This document shows, in pieces, positions 20,352-29,249 of a DNA stretch of 64,000 bases (positions are counted from its first letter, which is position 1; each line of letters opens with the position of its first letter). Made by a program: the position numbers and the translations under genes. The stretch is from Myxococcota bacterium. GTDB taxonomy: Bacteria > Myxococcota_A > UBA9160 > SMWR01. Where the stretch lies: the NCBI GenBank assembly GCA_039030075.1, contig JBCCEW010000030.1, positions 1 through 64,000 on the forward strand. Reading direction: 5' to 3'. The notes under the pieces were generated by a model, which saw only the letters and a list, made by a program, of their open reading frames with translations, had not been told where the DNA came from and did no database searches.

Positions 20352-22076
20352 TCAAGACGCGTGGTCGACCGGGAGTCGCACCCGGAACACGCTGCCGCGT
20401 CCGTCCGCGGTCTCCACTTCGATCGTGCCGCCGTGGCTCTCGACGATGCGGTGCGCGATTCCGAGCCCGAGGCCCGTGCCCACGCCCACGGCCTTGGTCG
20501 TGAAGAACGGGTCGAAGATCCGGTCGACGACGTCGCGCGGGATGCCGCAGCCGTCGTCGGCCACGGCCACCACGACTTCGTCCTGCTCCACGCGGGTGGC
20601 CAGGAAGACCGTGCCGCCATCGTCGACGGCCTGCGCGGCGTTCACGACCAGGTTGAGGAAGACCTGGCGCAGTTGTTGGGCGGCTCCGCGCACGGGCGGC
20701 AGATCGCTCTCGAACTCGGACCACACCTCGACGCGGTCGCGCAGCTGGATCGACGCGATCCTCAGCGAGTCCTCCAGTAGCTGACGAACGTCGACGCTCT
20801 CCCGGGCATCCGAGCCGGAATGCGCAAAGCGGTTCACACTCCGGACGATCTCGACGGCCCGGTCGATGCCTTCGAGGGATTCTTCGAGCAGCTCTCCCGT
20901 GTCGGAGAAGGCCGAGGCGAACTCGGGCCCGAGGTCCCGACGCCGATCCCGCAGCTGCTTCCAGCGAGCCTCGAGCTGGGAGAGGTTCGAGCGGACGAAC
21001 GCGAGCGGGTTGTTGATCTCGTGTGCGATCCCGGCTGCGAGTTCACCCACGGCGGCGAGTCGCGCCGAGGTGAGGAGCTGGTGTCGGAGGTCCGAGACTT
21101 CCCGCAGGTCCCGCACGACGGTCACCTCGCCGAGCTGGATTCCCCGTTCGGTGTGGAGCGTGTGGGAGCGCGCCGCGACAGGGATGCGGGGGCCATCGCC
21201 AAAGATCAGTTCGAAGCGATCGTGCGCGTCTCCCGGCTGAAGCAGCGCGTCCATCGGCTTCCCTTCGAGCGCCTCGACCGAGGTCCCTGCAAGACGCGCC
21301 AGAGCGGGGTTGGCGAAGCGGATCCGTCCGTCCGAGCGGTGAAGCGCGACACCGTCCGGAAGGCTGGCCAGGATCTCCTCGGCGGCGCGTGACGGGGTGA
21401 GCGGAGACTGGCCGAAGCGCGCATGCAGGTAGAGCGACAAGAGCGCCACCGGCGCGAACACGGAAGGGATCAGCGGCGGGAACTCGCGACCCGCCAGCGG
21501 CATCACGAAATCCGTTCCGACCAGGATGGCCGTGGGAACGCTGACGCCGGCGAGCAACCACCGCGCGGGTCGGCGTCGATCCTCGGGCAATTCGCCGGTC
21601 GCGCGGCCCGCGATCCCGACGCCGATCAGCGTCCCCAACAGGTTGTAGACGAAGATGGGTCCGTAGAGCGGTCCGGGTTCGATCGAATAGCCCCAGGGCG
21701 CCGGGCGCATGCTCGCGACGACCCAGGGGGTCGTCACGGCGGCGACGAGCGCGACGAACGCCAGCCCATAGCCCAAGCGAAGCGGCGCGGAGAGCCAGCG
21801 TGCGCGCACGTGGAACCGCTCGGAGAAGACCTGCAGCGCCAGCGGCCCGAGGAAGACCCAACCCGGCGCGGAAGCGCGGGCGAGCCAGGCGGCCGCCTCG
21901 GGCGAGGGTTGGAGGTGGGCCATCAGCTGACAGACCCCGAGGTAGGCGAAGCCCAGCAGTAGCACCGCGCGACGCAGGTCCTCGCCGCTTCCGCGGCGCG
22001 CGTGCACGAAGATCCCTCCCGCGCAGGCGGCGCAGGCCAGAGTGGAGAGGGCGACGGCGACGTGTAGCGGGTGCAC
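20352..22076 (-). CDS. Membrane sensor histidine kinase with PAS-like domain
   Basis: A 574-residue sensor kinase. Residues 1-215 hold about seven hydrophobic segments, like the 7TM histidine-kinase sensor module. A PAS-like domain follows at about 225-340 (ILASLPDGVALH). The H-box GIAHEINNPLA carries the phosphoacceptor histidine near residue 351. The ATPase domain has the N box VVNAAQA, G1 DDGCGIP, F box FDPFFTTK and G2 GTGLGLGIAH. No receiver or response regulator lies next to it, so it is an orphan kinase. It starts with GTG and ends a long minus-strand gene series that makes surface glycan. Confidence 0.93.
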   Translation of the reverse strand: MHPLHVAVALSTLACAACAGGIFVHARRGSGEDLRRAVLLLGFAYLGVCQLMAHLQPSPEAAAWLARASAPGWVFLGPLALQVFSERFHVRARWLSAPLRLGYGLAFVALVAAVTTPWVVASMRPAPWGYSIEPGPLYGPIFVYNLLGTLIGVGIAGRATGELPEDRRRPARWLLAGVSVPTAILVGTDFVMPLAGREFPPLIPSVFAPVALLSLYLHARFGQSPLTPSRAAEEILASLPDGVALHRSDGRIRFANPALARLAGTSVEALEGKPMDALLQPGDAHDRFELIFGDGPRIPVAARSHTLHTERGIQLGEVTVVRDLREVSDLRHQLLTSARLAAVGELAAGIAHEINNPLAFVRSNLSQLEARWKQLRDRRRDLGPEFASAFSDTGELLEESLEGIDRAVEIVRSVNRFAHSGSDARESVDVRQLLEDSLRIASIQLRDRVEVWSEFESDLPPVRGAAQQLRQVFLNLVVNAAQAVDDGGTVFLATRVEQDEVVVAVADDGCGIPRDVVDRIFDPFFTTKAVGVGTGLGLGIAHRIVESHGGTIEVETADGRGSVFRVRLPVDHAS

Positions 22077-22115
22077 GCGAGGGCTTCGCTCCCGCTCGGT
22101 GTATCGGCGTGCGCG

Positions 22116-23180
22116 CTAGTGGGCTTGACGCGGCGCCTCCGCCTGTCGGGAGAGCAGCTGGGCGGCCGCCTCGACCGCCTGCTCCGGCGGCAGGTCGACC
22201 AGGCAGCGCTGGTGGCCCAGCGGACACTCCTTCGCGTGGCAGGGTCGGCAGGCGAGATCGAGGAAGAGGACCCGCTGGCGTTCGAGGTGGTGCGCCGTGT
22301 GGCGGGGGTCCGTCGGACCCATCAGGGTGACTACCGGGCGATCCAGCGCGACCGCGAGATGACGCGGCCCCGTGTCGTTGGTGAGAACGAGGGTGGCGCG
22401 GGCCACGACGGCCTTGAAGGTGCCGAGCCCATCCGTGGGCGGGAGCACGACGCACGCCTCTTGCATCGCCTGCGCCACCTGGGCGGCGATCGCCTCCTCT
22501 TCGGGATTGGGCGCGGGCGCGAGCACCACGCGCAGACCGAAGCGACGCGTGATCTCGTCGCACGCCTGGGCGAAGTGTCGAGGAGGCCAGAGTTTGCTGC
22601 GCCCGAAGGCGGCGCCGGGCGAAACGAGCAGCATCGCGTCGTCGCGCGCGACGCCGACCGCGGAGAGGGCCGCGTCAGCCGCGTCTTTGTCTGCCTCGGA
22701 GACGACCAGTGTCAGGCGATCTCCGGCGTCGGGAATCCCCAGCAGGCGGGGAATCCGCAGGTAGCGCTCGATCATCGAGAACGGAACGCGCTGGCCATGT
22801 TCGCGCGGTGCGTCGATCGACTGGGTGAGGAGCGCCCGCCGCAGCCAGTCACGCCCGTAGCCGATCCGGCGCGGAATGCGTGCAACGACGGCATCGAGGG
22901 CCGCCCGCGGCGAGTCGGGCAGGATCACCGCTACGTCGAACGCGAGATCCTGGAGCGCGCGCGCGCGTTCGCGCAGCGCCGCGAAGCTGCGCCCGCGATA
23001 GGGGTGGTAGACGTCGAAGCCCTCGACCCCCGCCAGCAAGGGCTCGTGCTGGGGAGGGCCAAGCGCGTGGATCTCCGCGTCCGGAAGGCCCCGCCGCAGC
23101 GCGCGCAGCGCCGGTGTGGCCATCACGGCGTCGCCCAATGGGTTGGGCAGCCGCACCAGGACGCGGCGGAGGGATTCCAA
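22116..23180 (-). CDS. ADP-heptose--LPS heptosyltransferase family (GT9)
   Basis: A 354-residue GT-B glycosyltransferase of family 9. The N-terminus VLVRLPNPLGDAVMATPALRAL is the RfaF/WaaF pattern, and the donor-binding site reads TNDTGPRHLAVAL followed by MGPTDP. It should add heptose, or a related sugar, to lipid A-core on the cytoplasmic face. Near the C-terminus sits a Cys-rich loop (CRPCHAKECPLGHQRC), common in WaaF proteins. The only start that keeps the conserved N-terminus is a TTG at 23180, one base after the radical SAM stop, so translation is probably coupled. Confidence 0.9.
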   Translation of the reverse strand: MESLRRVLVRLPNPLGDAVMATPALRALRRGLPDAEIHALGPPQHEPLLAGVEGFDVYHPYRGRSFAALRERARALQDLAFDVAVILPDSPRAALDAVVARIPRRIGYGRDWLRRALLTQSIDAPREHGQRVPFSMIERYLRIPRLLGIPDAGDRLTLVVSEADKDAADAALSAVGVARDDAMLLVSPGAAFGRSKLWPPRHFAQACDEITRRFGLRVVLAPAPNPEEEAIAAQVAQAMQEACVVLPPTDGLGTFKAVVARATLVLTNDTGPRHLAVALDRPVVTLMGPTDPRHTAHHLERQRVLFLDLACRPCHAKECPLGHQRCLVDLPPEQAVEAAAQLLSRQAEAPRQAH

Positions 23181-23181
23181 C

Positions 23182-24402
23182 CTAGAGGAAGAAGTCGAGG
23201 CGCTCGTCGCCGGGCTCGATCTCGATCTCGTCGCGCGGGTCTTCGATCATCTTCTCGAGCCACCAGTTCACGCCGTTGTACAGGCAGGTGACCTCGCGGC
23301 ACTCGTGGCTCGCGTCGAAGTCGTCCATCAGGTCGGCCAACTGTCCGCCGGTGATCTGGGCCATCGTCTTGTCGCCGTAGGCATCGAGTCCGCCGACGCG
23401 CGCCTTCTCGACGCCGCGATGGGCCGGGCAGTTGAAGGTGCCCATCGGCGTCAAGACCTGCCGCAGCGCCTGCATGTGGCAGACCTTCGGCTGGTGGGTG
23501 TAGTCCTGCCAGCTGCCTTCTTCGAGCACACGGAGGTTGGTACTCACCCGCACCGAGAACGTATCCGTCGCGAGTTCGCGGGCCTTGTCGACCTCGGCCC
23601 GGATCCGCGCGATGACGGCGTCGCGGTTCTGCGCGGCCTGGGGATCCATCACCTCGGCACCGTCGTCGCCGCGCTCGAGCACCGGCTTCAGCGCGATGTA
23701 GTCGAAGCCGTACTTGCGGGCCCGTTCGGTCGCCATCACGACTTCGTCGATGTTCTCGTGGATCTCGACGTCGTCGCGGGTCGCGCCACCCCACACGATG
23801 ATGTAGGAGAAGCCGAGCTGGAAACGCGGGTTGCGCTCCTTGATCTTCGGGATCCACTCGCAGATCTCGTCGAGCGTCAGCGACTTCCGGACGGGCTTGT
23901 GCATCGTGCGGAACAGCTCGTTGCTACCCGAGTCGAGGGAGAGCCGTACCCAGTCCCGCTCGTCCAGGTACTCGGCGATGTCGAGCAGTTTGTCGCCCTG
24001 GCTGCCATTGGAAACCACCGCGATCTGGAGTTTCAGGTCCTTCAAGAACTTCACGAAGTCGACGAAGCCCTTGTAGATCGTGGGCTCGCCGCCACCGATC
24101 AGGATCACCGAACGCAGCCCCCGCTCGGCCATGGTGACGATCGACGAGCGCAGCGTCTCCTCTTCGTGGCGGTGCTTCGTGTTCAGGATGTCCCAATCGA
24201 TGCAGTGGTCGCAGCGATAGTTGCAGGCCGTCGTCAGATCCAGATTGATCGAGATCGGCGCGATCGGCGGCGGCTCGGGATCGGGCTCACCCGCGGCGCG
24301 CGCGCGAGCCAATGCCTTCCGCCACCCGATGTAGGTGTCGAGATGTTCGCGCAGCGAAGGCTGGCGCAACTTCCCGGTGAAATCGTGAATGGCCTCCGTC
24401 AC
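23182..24402 (-). CDS. Radical SAM protein, SPASM/twitch-like, in a glycan operon
   Basis: A 406-residue radical SAM enzyme. The [4Fe-4S]-binding CNYRCDHC motif is at about residues 55-62, preceded by NLDLTTA. A SAM-contacting GGGEPT follows near residue 100. Four further cysteines in the last third (VCHM, FNCPAH, HEC, VTCLY) could hold an auxiliary cluster. The reaction is unknown; in this context a sugar, aminosugar or peptide modification is possible. The GTG start overlaps the upstream Gfo/Idh stop by 4 nt (GTGA), and the heptosyltransferase begins one base after its own stop. It is therefore in the middle of a co-translated surface-glycan operon. Confidence 0.9.
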   Translation of the reverse strand: MTEAIHDFTGKLRQPSLREHLDTYIGWRKALARARAAGEPDPEPPPIAPISINLDLTTACNYRCDHCIDWDILNTKHRHEEETLRSSIVTMAERGLRSVILIGGGEPTIYKGFVDFVKFLKDLKLQIAVVSNGSQGDKLLDIAEYLDERDWVRLSLDSGSNELFRTMHKPVRKSLTLDEICEWIPKIKERNPRFQLGFSYIIVWGGATRDDVEIHENIDEVVMATERARKYGFDYIALKPVLERGDDGAEVMDPQAAQNRDAVIARIRAEVDKARELATDTFSVRVSTNLRVLEEGSWQDYTHQPKVCHMQALRQVLTPMGTFNCPAHRGVEKARVGGLDAYGDKTMAQITGGQLADLMDDFDASHECREVTCLYNGVNWWLEKMIEDPRDEIEIEPGDERLDFFL

Positions 24403-25352
24403 AGGCCCTCCTCTCGGGCATAGGCAGCGATGAGCTCTTCGAGGAGCTCCATCCGCTGCACGATCTGGCGTGCGTGGGCGCTTCGTTCGGTTTCGTCCCC
24501 GCTGCCCAAACAGCGCACGAAATCAGCGATCAGCAAGGTCAGGGGGTCGTCCAGGGGAACGGTTCGCTCGGAGCCGGCGAAGGATAGCCGGTAGCTCTCG
24601 GGCTCCACCACACGCCGGGCTTCCCGACCATCGAAGGCCAGGCTGGCTCGGCGCGGGATGGTGTCCTCGCGAGCCAGATCGATCTGGACCGCGCAGCTCC
24701 CCGCGCCGGAATCGTAGTCGAATCGCACCTGAAGCGGCACGTCCGGATGTGAGCGGGTTGAAAAAACCACATTTCGGAGGGTCGTGGGACCGGGCAAGGC
24801 CCGCTGGAGCACCGAGATCGGATGGGACAGGGCGTCCCCAAGGGCCTGGAGCCCTTCGGAAACCGGCTGGAGCTGCATCCGGAACTGCTTCGGGGGGCTC
24901 TCGAAGGCCCCGGGGTAGAGGGCTTCGAAGCCCGGCAGCGTGAACGGCCATTGGCAGTTCTCGTAGAGCCAGAGCCCCTGGCCCGCGAAGCGTTCCACCA
25001 GCTCACGGCTGCGTTCGGCGAGGCCGGTCCCTCCCCACACGAGTGGCTTCTCGCAGAGGACCGACACGCCGGCCTCGGCCGCGCGCGCGAGATGCGCCTC
25101 GTGGGTCTCGGAGGGCGAGAGGATCGCCACCGCGTCGAGTGCTTCGGCGAAGAAGGCGTCGGACTCGGTGAACCCCGCCGCCTCGATCTCCGCGATCTCC
25201 CGCAGCGCGGCTTGGGTCGGTGCGATCGAGCTCTCTCGGGTCGCGAGGAAGACCGGAACTTCCACGCCGAGCGCGCGGAGGTCGCGTGCCACGAAGGGGC
25301 CGAGACCCTGGCGCGTGCGGCGTGCGCCGATCAACCCGACACGCAGCGTCAT
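24399..25352 (-). CDS. Gfo/Idh/MocA-family NAD(P)-dependent oxidoreductase
   Basis: A 317-residue oxidoreductase. A Rossmann N-terminus starts RVGLIGARRTRQGLG, and the family motif CEKPLVWGG follows near residue 102. Members oxidise or reduce hydroxyls or ketones on sugars and inositols. The second catalytic motif is harder to see and the glycine loop is GARRTRQG rather than GxGxxG, so it is a divergent member. Its ATG overlaps the glycosyltransferase stop (ATGA) and its stop overlaps the radical SAM start, which suggests it edits a sugar in the same pathway. Confidence 0.85.
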   Translation of the reverse strand: MTLRVGLIGARRTRQGLGPFVARDLRALGVEVPVFLATRESSIAPTQAALREIAEIEAAGFTESDAFFAEALDAVAILSPSETHEAHLARAAEAGVSVLCEKPLVWGGTGLAERSRELVERFAGQGLWLYENCQWPFTLPGFEALYPGAFESPPKQFRMQLQPVSEGLQALGDALSHPISVLQRALPGPTTLRNVVFSTRSHPDVPLQVRFDYDSGAGSCAVQIDLAREDTIPRRASLAFDGREARRVVEPESYRLSFAGSERTVPLDDPLTLLIADFVRCLGSGDETERSAHARQIVQRMELLEELIAAYAREEGL

Positions 25353-26467
25353 GTCGTCTCCGTCTCGGCCAGGATCTCGCGGTACAGCGCCACGTACTGC
25401 TCGACCATCTTCGACGCGGTGAAGGTATCGCGGATGCGCTGGGCGCCGGCGTGCCCGAGGCGATCGCGGAGCACGGCGTCGGCGTGCATGCGCTGCAGCG
25501 CTGCCGCGAGGGCATCTGCGTCCTCGGGCTGCACCAGCAGACCCGTCTCTTCGTGCAGGACGACCTCGGCGAGCCCGCCGACCGCACTGGCGACCACCGG
25601 GCGCGCACGTGCCATCGCCTCGAGCGCAGCGACGCCGAGCCCCTCGAGCCGCGACGGCAGGACGAAGACGTCGCAGGCCTCGAGCCAGTCGGCGATGTCG
25701 TCGCGTCGGCCGAAGAATGTGGCGCGCGCGGTGACGCCGCGTTCGCGCGCCAGCGCTTCGAGCGCCTCCTTCTCGACGCCGTCTCCGACCACCCAGAGCC
25801 GCAGGCCGGGGGCTTCCGCGCAGCGCGCCAGTGCCTCGATCAGCAGGTCGATGCCCTTGCGTCGGACCAGGTTCGCCGTCACCAGCAGCACGACGTCGTC
25901 GTCCCGAACGTCGCGTTCGCTGCGCAACTGCGCGCGGTCGGCGCTGGGGGTGAGGGTGGCGGGGTCGACGGAACTCCAGATCAGACGAATGCGGTCCGCG
26001 GCGACGCCGCCTTCCTCGAGTCGCGTGGCAACCGCAGGCGAGATCGCTGCCGCCCGGCGCATCACGCGTCCATACAGCCAGCGCGTGCGCGGTCCGCGCT
26101 TCACGCGTCGGTCCATCCGCCGCGTGGTCAGGGCGGGAATTCCCGCGCGCCAGGCAGCCAGGCCTCCCACCCAGTTGGCGCGACCGGTATGGCAGTGCAC
26201 CAAATGCGGGCGCTGTTCGCGGAGGATCCGGGTCGTGCGCCAGCTGGCGGGAAGCGAGAGGTCGTTGCGCATGGCCACGCTCGCCGTCGCGATACCGCGC
26301 TTCTCGGCCTCGGCGCGAGCCCGACTGTCGGGCGGGCAGATCAGCAGGTTCTCGTGGCCCGCGTCGCGGAGGCCTTCCATCAGCAGGAAGACCTGTACCT
26401 CGCCGCCCGAGAAACCCGTCTCGCCCGATACATGGGCGATCCGCAGGCCGGATTCGCTCCTGGCCAC
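25349..26467 (-). CDS. Glycosyltransferase family 4 (GT-B)
   Basis: A 372-residue retaining glycosyltransferase of the GT4 group. The C-terminal half has the donor-binding motif FVLPSRLEGLGVAALEAMARARPVVAS (conserved E-x7-E) and a GDGVEKE segment. The N-terminus has HVSGETGFSGGEVQVFLL. It likely transfers a nucleotide sugar onto a cell-surface polysaccharide or LPS intermediate at the membrane. It starts with GTG, 4 nt after the Hsp33 gene, and overlaps the Gfo/Idh gene. Confidence 0.93.
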   Translation of the reverse strand: MARSESGLRIAHVSGETGFSGGEVQVFLLMEGLRDAGHENLLICPPDSRARAEAEKRGIATASVAMRNDLSLPASWRTTRILREQRPHLVHCHTGRANWVGGLAAWRAGIPALTTRRMDRRVKRGPRTRWLYGRVMRRAAAISPAVATRLEEGGVAADRIRLIWSSVDPATLTPSADRAQLRSERDVRDDDVVLLVTANLVRRKGIDLLIEALARCAEAPGLRLWVVGDGVEKEALEALARERGVTARATFFGRRDDIADWLEACDVFVLPSRLEGLGVAALEAMARARPVVASAVGGLAEVVLHEETGLLVQPEDADALAAALQRMHADAVLRDRLGHAGAQRIRDTFTASKMVEQYVALYREILAETETT

Positions 26468-26471
26468 GCGA

Positions 26472-27377
26472 TCAGGAGGGCGGCGCGGAGGACTCCTCCC
26501 CCGCCTCGATCAGGACGCGCAGCCGGTCCGGGCCGACCTGGTAGGAGGCCGCGCAGAAGTGACACTCCACGCCGATCGGTTCCGCTTCTTCGATGGCGCG
26601 TTCGAGCTCCTCGCGCCCCAGCGTCTGCAGCGCGCGGGACACCCGCTCCTCGTTGCACCCACAATGGAAGGCCACAGGGAGTTCGTGGGCGTCGCGCATG
26701 CCCAGGCCCTCGAGCAGGCGCGCGAGCAGGCCGTGCGCATCGAGCCCCTCGGCCACCAGCTGGGACGGGTTCGGGGTGGCCCGCACGTTCTCTTCGACCC
26801 GGTCGATCTCGGCTTCGCTCGCACCGGGCAGGGCGTGCACCAGGTAGCCGGCCGCGGAGCGGACCCCACGCGGCGGATCCTCTTGCACGCCCAACGCGAG
26901 CGCCGTCTGGCTCTGCTCGCTCTCGGACAGGTAGTGGGTGAGGTCTTGCGCAATCGTTCCGTGCACGATCTGCACGATGCCGGTGTACGGCTGTTGGCCG
27001 GCGCGCATGCGTACGACCGTGAGCACCCCGGCCCCCACCGCGGCATGCACGTCGAGCTGACCGTCCACCCGAGGCGGGTGTGCCCGCGGGCTGCCGACGT
27101 AGCCGCGGGCATTCCCGAGGGCGTCGGCGCCGGCGACCACGCCCTTCAAGGGGCCATCCCCGCGGAACTGCACCTGCACGCTCTCGTCGTCTTCCTTCCC
27201 GCTGGCCGCCAGCAGCAGGGCCCCGAGCAGGGTGCGGCCGAGCGCAGTCGTCGCCGTGGGAGAGGTGCGATGCCGGGCGGCGCCCTCGCGGACGAGCTCG
27301 GTCCCGACGATGGCGCGCACGGCAATGCCTCCCTCTTCGGAGACACAACGAACGAGACGGTCCGGGGGCTGGTTCAC
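26472..27377 (-). CDS. hslO: Redox-regulated chaperone Hsp33
   Basis: A 301-residue Hsp33. The zinc-binding redox switch is present: CGC at about 238-240 and CHFC at about 273-276, the same spacing class as the Escherichia coli protein. Oxidation of these cysteines releases zinc and turns on holdase activity in the cytoplasm. Conserved core segments include ALGRTLLGALLLA and LVAEGLDAHGLL. The GTG start at 27377 agrees with the conserved N-terminus; longer frames upstream are antisense to the TraB-family gene. It lies 8 nt after the TraB-family gene, with MsrPQ further upstream in the same orientation. Confidence 0.95.
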   Translation of the reverse strand: MNQPPDRLVRCVSEEGGIAVRAIVGTELVREGAARHRTSPTATTALGRTLLGALLLAASGKEDDESVQVQFRGDGPLKGVVAGADALGNARGYVGSPRAHPPRVDGQLDVHAAVGAGVLTVVRMRAGQQPYTGIVQIVHGTIAQDLTHYLSESEQSQTALALGVQEDPPRGVRSAAGYLVHALPGASEAEIDRVEENVRATPNPSQLVAEGLDAHGLLARLLEGLGMRDAHELPVAFHCGCNEERVSRALQTLGREELERAIEEAEPIGVECHFCAASYQVGPDRLRVLIEAGEESSAPPS

Positions 27378-27385
27378 GCGATGCC

Positions 27386-28597
27386 TCAGAAGAGATTCGT
27401 GAAGATCTCGACGCCGCCGACGTACGTGCCGATGAAACTGCCAAAGGTGGTCAGCACGAATACCAGGAAGATGCGCAGCAAGCGGCTCTGCCACCAGTGC
27501 TTCCACTCGCCGAAGTCATCCCCCACGGTCTCGAACTCGCGCACCGTTGGCGGTTGCAGATAGGCCTGCAGGAACGCGCAGACGTAGCCCGCGCCGATCA
27601 CCGGGATCAGGCTGGTGACGGGTGCTGCGGCGAAGGCCCCGATGATGACGAGCGGGTGGGCGAGGGCGATCAGCGCTCCCAGCGAGGCGGGGATGCCGTT
27701 CGCGAGGATCCAGAACAGCAGGTTCTCGCCGGCCACGCGGGCTCCCTGCTGGACGCCGATCGCGATGAGGGCGCCGATGATCGCGGCGGGTACGCCCCAA
27801 CCGATCCACTTCCACAGCTTCCCGACGGGTGGGATCACGTTCAACGCCGCGAGGTCGACCGGGCTGCGCGACTCGATCGAGCGCCGGATGCCCTGGACGT
27901 GACCTGCACCGACCACGGCGACCACCCGCCGCCCAGCCGCGCTGCGGATCTTCTCGGCGAGGAACTGGTCGCGCTCGTCGATGAGCGTGGTCTTCACCGC
28001 CGGCAGCTCGTCGCCGAGTTCGCGCATCAGCTCGGAGAGCACGTCCTGGTCGCGGATGCGACGCAGCTCGGCCTCGTCGAGCTCGGGCCGGTCGACGACG
28101 CTGCCCAGCAGCGCAGCCAGCAGCTTCGCCTTGTTCCAGAGCGTCATCGCGCCCCAGGCGCGGCGCAGCGTCACGCGCACGTCGCGGTCGCAGAGTTCGA
28201 CGGGGATCTCGAACTCTTCGGCGGCCTTCGACGCCTCGAGCAGCTCGGTCCCGGGCGCGACGCCCAGCGCCCCGCCCAGCTTCTTCTGGTACGAGGCGAG
28301 GATCAGGTTCGCGAGGAGCGGAGCGAGCTGCCGTTCCCGAATGACCTGTCGAAGATCGAGGTCTTCCCAGCGGCGGCGCTGGGAGAGTGCTTCGAAGCGC
28401 TGGGTGTCGAGCTCGATGCAGACCGTGTCGGGTCGCTCCTTCTCGATGACCTCCCGGACGAGGTCGGCGGACTCGCGCGACACGTGAGCCGTGCCCACGA
28501 GCAGGAACTCGCGGTCATCGAGTCGCACGGTCTGGACGTCGGAGGGCCAGTCGGCGGCGGCTTCCGGGGTCGGTTCGGTGGGGCGCGCGTCGTCCAT
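27386..28597 (-). CDS. TraB/GumN-family membrane protein
   Basis: A 403-residue protein of the TraB family. It opens with the family core: LLVGTAHVSRESADLVREVI and CIELDTQRFEAL, then a central region with VVAVVGAGHVQGIR. The C-terminal 150 residues contain about four hydrophobic segments, so it is an integral membrane protein with a cytoplasmic or periplasmic enzyme-like head. Family members are linked to pheromone shutdown in enterococci, and a tiki-like metalloprotease fold has been proposed. The bacterial function is poorly known. The ATG at 28597 is the natural start. It sits between msrQ and hslO. Confidence 0.88.
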   Translation of the reverse strand: MDDARPTEPTPEAAADWPSDVQTVRLDDREFLLVGTAHVSRESADLVREVIEKERPDTVCIELDTQRFEALSQRRRWEDLDLRQVIRERQLAPLLANLILASYQKKLGGALGVAPGTELLEASKAAEEFEIPVELCDRDVRVTLRRAWGAMTLWNKAKLLAALLGSVVDRPELDEAELRRIRDQDVLSELMRELGDELPAVKTTLIDERDQFLAEKIRSAAGRRVVAVVGAGHVQGIRRSIESRSPVDLAALNVIPPVGKLWKWIGWGVPAAIIGALIAIGVQQGARVAGENLLFWILANGIPASLGALIALAHPLVIIGAFAAAPVTSLIPVIGAGYVCAFLQAYLQPPTVREFETVGDDFGEWKHWWQSRLLRIFLVFVLTTFGSFIGTYVGGVEIFTNLF

Positions 28598-28652
28598 GCG
28601 CGGGCCACGCTAGCAGGGAGGCCTCGGCCTCGGCGAACGCCTGGGGGACGCC

Positions 28653-29240
28653 CTAGGCCCGACTGCGCCGATGTCCCAGCCAGCGCAGGCCGAACAGGCT
28701 GGCGAGGAGCGCGGCGTGCACCAGCGGTGCGAGCAGGTCCGCCTTTACCAACCAGAGGTAATGCACCACGGCGGCGATGCCGGCGAGGTAGGCCAGCCGG
28801 TGCAGCGTGACCCAGCGCTTGCCGAGGCGACGGATCCAGCCCCGCGTGGACGTGATCGCGAGGGGCAGCATGCAGAGAAAACCGGCGAACCCCATGGTGA
28901 TGTAACGGCGCTCGACGACGTCTTCCCACATCGCGCCGAGGTCGAAGAACCAGTCGAGTCCCGCCCAGACGCCGAGGTGGAGCGAGGCGTAGCCGAACGC
29001 CGCGAGCCCGAAGGTGCGACGCAGGGGCGCCGCCCACTGCCAGTCGAGCCAACGTCGCGCCGGCGTCACGGCGAGACTCACGAGCAACCAGCGCAGGGCC
29101 CACTCGCCCGTCACATGCGTCAGGGTCTCGATCGGGTTCGCACCCAGATCGTCGCGCAGGGCGGCGACACCGAGTCCGATCAGCGGGAGGCAGGCGACGC
29201 CGATCGCGATCGCCTGAATGCGTTGCCGAGGGCGAAGCAA
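28653..29240 (-). CDS. msrQ: Heme-containing quinone-linked subunit of the periplasmic methionine sulfoxide reductase
   Basis: A 195-residue ferric-reductase-type membrane protein with about five to six transmembrane segments. Conserved histidines fall in HVTGEWALRW, ASLHLGVW, VTLHRLAYL and VVHYLWLVK, as in MsrQ. It passes electrons from the quinone pool to MsrP for repair of oxidised methionine in envelope proteins. It starts with TTG only 9 nt after the msrP stop, so the pair form an operon. Confidence 0.93.
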   Translation of the reverse strand: MLRPRQRIQAIAIGVACLPLIGLGVAALRDDLGANPIETLTHVTGEWALRWLLVSLAVTPARRWLDWQWAAPLRRTFGLAAFGYASLHLGVWAGLDWFFDLGAMWEDVVERRYITMGFAGFLCMLPLAITSTRGWIRRLGKRWVTLHRLAYLAGIAAVVHYLWLVKADLLAPLVHAALLASLFGLRWLGHRRSRA

Positions 29241-29249
29241 CGAGGCGAC

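Noticed and set aside
26472-27506. Longer Hsp33 frame starting at 27506
   Set aside because: The extra residues are antisense to the TraB-family gene; the conserved Hsp33 start is the GTG at 27377.
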